Assembly: GCA_017883355.1 (NCBI GenBank)
Contig: JADGNS010000301.1
Coordinates: 1 to 6,465 of the forward strand
DNA length: 6,465 nucleotides
Direction of reading: 5' to 3'
Source: Candidatus Solibacter sp.
GTDB lineage: Bacteria > Acidobacteriota > Terriglobia > Bryobacterales > Bryobacteraceae
The notes beneath the pieces are model-generated. The model was given only the letters and a program-made list of their open reading frames with translations. It was not told where the DNA came from and searched no databases. The position numbers and the translations under genes were made by a program. Within the stretch, counting starts at the first letter, position 1, and every line of letters begins with the position of its first letter. This document shows, piece after piece, positions 5,005 through 6,465 of the stretch.

Positions 5005-6465
5005 ATGCGTCTCAAATTGCTCGCTTTTCTAACGCTGGCCGTGTCGGCCGTCTGCCAGACACTGCCGCCCGGGGTCCAGAAAAAGGCCTCCGTCGGGGGA
5101 ATCACCGAATACGAATACCCCAACGGGCTGCGCGTCCTGCTCTATCCCGATCCCGCTAACCCGAAGGTGACGGTCAACATGATCGTCGAGGTGGGGTCGC
5201 GCCACGAAGGCTATGGCGAGACCGGCATGGCTCACCTGCTGGAACACATGGATTTCATCGAGACCAACGACGGCCGGCAGATCAAGAACGAGATTGTCGC
5301 CCACGGCGCGGTGTGGAACGGAACCACTTCCGAGGACCGCACCAATTACTATGAGACGGTCACCGCGACCGACGAAAACCTGAAATGGGCGCTGGGCCTG
5401 GAAGCCGCGCGCCTGGTCAACGTGAAGATCACCAAGCCGCTGCTGGACGTGGAGATGACCGTGGTGCGCAACGAGTTCGAGCGCGGCGAAAACAGCCCGC
5501 AGCGCGTGCTCAGCGAACGCGTGGCCTCCACCGCGTACCTGTGGCACAACTACGGAAAATCCACCATCGGCTCACGCGAGGATCTCGAGAAGGTGCCGGC
5601 GGAGCGCCTGGCGGCGTTCTACAAGAAGTACTATCAGCCCGACAATACGGTGCTGGCCATCGGCGGCAAACTGGATGAAACGAAGACGCTGCAATGGGTT
5701 GCCGAAACGCTGGGGCGGATCCCGCGTCCCACGCGCAAACTGGACCAGACCTACACGGTGGAGCCCACGCAGGACGGCATGCGGTACATCGAACTGCGGC
5801 GCGTGGGCGAAGGCCAGGAAGTGATCATGGCTTACCACGCTCCGGCGGCCGGGCATCCGGACGCGGCGGCCTTGCAGGTGCTGGCCGGCGTGATGAATGG
5901 CGGCGGCGGCGGGCGCGGAGGCCGCGGTGGTGGCGGCGGAGGTGGCACGGGGCGGCTCACCAAGGCCCTGGTGGACAACAAGAAGGCGGAGAGCGCCAGC
6001 CTGCGGGTGCAGCAGTTGCACGATCCGGGTCTGATCGAAGTGTCCGCCACGTTGAGCAAGGATCAATCCATCGAGGAAGTGCGCAAGATCATCGGCGAGA
6101 CCCTCAAGGGCATCGTCAGCGAACCGCCCACCAAGGAAGAAGTGGACCGCGTGAAGACGCGCCTGGCGCGCAACCTGGAACAGCAGTTGACCGATGCGCA
6201 GCAGGTGGCCATGGGGATGACGACGCCGGTGTCGCAGGGCGATTGGCGGCTCATGTTCCTGCAGCACGACCGCATCCAGCAGGTCACGCCCGAAGATCTG
6301 GTGCGCGTGGCCAAGGCCTACATCAAGGATTCCAACCTGACCGTGGGCGTGTTCATTCCCGACCCGGCGCCCGACCGCGCGGCGGTGCCGAACGCGCCGA
6401 CCCTTTCGTCCTTCCTGAGGGCGGGCTACACGAGCAGTATTACGGTGTCGCGCGCCGAAGAGTTC
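5005..6465 (+). CDS. M16-family zinc metallopeptidase, exported, N-terminal part
   Basis: M16 (pitrilysin-type) peptidases degrade peptides inside a clamshell of two halves. The frame runs 487 residues to the window edge without a stop. The sequence at 452-475 resembles the linker before the second, usually inactive half, so I expect a full protein near 900 residues. A signal peptide (1-17) precedes QTLPPG, suggesting periplasmic action. The inverted zinc motif HLLEH is intact: H77, E80 (catalytic) and H81, with the third ligand E157 in VVRNEFERG at the proper distance. Other family signatures are NGTTSEDRTNYYET (105-118) and LWHNYGKSTIGS (179-190). The usual short loop before RLTKAL is replaced by a run of 15 Gly in 18 residues (299-316). 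No Shine-Dalgarno-like sequence precedes ATG 5005, which follows a pyrimidine-rich CCCTTTCTTTTA. An in-frame TTG at 4960 exists, but the signal peptide favours 5005. The 65-bp gap from the previous gene fits co-transcription. The substrate is unknown. Confidence 0.94.
   Translation, partial: MRLKLLAFLTLAVSAVCQTLPPGVQKKASVGGITEYEYPNGLRVLLYPDPANPKVTVNMIVEVGSRHEGYGETGMAHLLEHMDFIETNDGRQIKNEIVAHGAVWNGTTSEDRTNYYETVTATDENLKWALGLEAARLVNVKITKPLLDVEMTVVRNEFERGENSPQRVLSERVASTAYLWHNYGKSTIGSREDLEKVPAERLAAFYKKYYQPDNTVLAIGGKLDETKTLQWVAETLGRIPRPTRKLDQTYTVEPTQDGMRYIELRRVGEGQEVIMAYHAPAAGHPDAAALQVLAGVMNGGGGGRGGRGGGGGGGTGRLTKALVDNKKAESASLRVQQLHDPGLIEVSATLSKDQSIEEVRKIIGETLKGIVSEPPTKEEVDRVKTRLARNLEQQLTDAQQVAMGMTTPVSQGDWRLMFLQHDRIQQVTPEDLVRVAKAYIKDSNLTVGVFIPDPAPDRAAVPNAPTLSSFLRAGYTSSITVSRAEEF
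5899..5952 (+). repeat. Glycine-codon low-complexity tract in the M16 gene
   Basis: Eighteen codons (residues 299-316) include 15 Gly, 2 Arg and 1 Thr, written as a run of GGN codons in mixed form (GGC, GGT, GGA, GGG). It sits between LAGVMN and RLTKALV, where M16 proteins normally have a short glycine-containing loop. The purine-rich, G-rich coding strand is typical of replication-slippage expansion. Confidence 0.9.

Noticed and set aside
5043..5058. Lipoprotein signal in the M16 protein (Cys17)
   Set aside because: The residues before the Cys are Ser-Ala-Val, with Val at -1, which does not fit the lipobox requirement for a small residue such as Gly, Ala or Ser there. Ordinary signal peptidase cleavage before Gln18 is more likely.
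5572..6267. 231-codon - strand frame opposite the M16 gene
   Set aside because: It is antisense to the M16 coding sequence. Its Ala-rich patch is just the complement of the glycine-codon tract.

Overview
The window looks like chromosomal DNA from a GC-rich Gram-negative (diderm) bacterium. I infer Acidobacteriota, perhaps a Solibacter/Bryobacter relative. The basis is the proline-rich N-terminus of BamA, the style of the secreted hypothetical protein and of the M16 peptidase, and signal peptides that all end just before a Gln. This placement rests on recollection of family style, not on a search.

Layout, all genes on the + strand: (1) 1-329 is a leader region with no convincing gene. It is C-rich at its left edge and AT-richer near 200-300, where candidate promoters for the next gene lie. 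(2) 330-3341 is bamA: signal peptide, proline-rich linker, five POTRA domains and a 16-strand barrel. (3) 3396-4019 is a Skp/OmpH-family periplasmic chaperone, 54 bp downstream and probably co-transcribed. (4) 4020-4198 is an unusual non-coding block: a 70-nt near-perfect hairpin whose right arm runs into four direct 20-bp repeats. (5) 4199-4939 is an unrecognised secreted protein with a duplicated FGSVVFPGG motif and a compact C-terminal domain. (6) 5005 to the right edge is the N-terminal half of a secreted M16 zinc peptidase, cut off by the window end.

The first two genes work together. Skp-type chaperones carry unfolded outer-membrane proteins across the periplasm, and BamA inserts them into the outer membrane. 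All four proteins are exported, so the window is an envelope-biogenesis neighbourhood. The lpxD-fabZ-lpxA genes that follow bamA-skp in many Proteobacteria do not appear in the 2.4 kb downstream of skp. Whether the hypothetical protein and the M16 peptidase take part in outer-membrane quality control is only an inference from position.

I found no clear new multi-gene system. The observations most worth following are the hairpin/tandem-repeat block after skp, the glycine-rich expansion inside the M16 peptidase, the duplicated motif in the hypothetical protein (identical residues, 8 of 9 codons changed), and the shared Gln at the predicted mature N-terminus of all four exported proteins.
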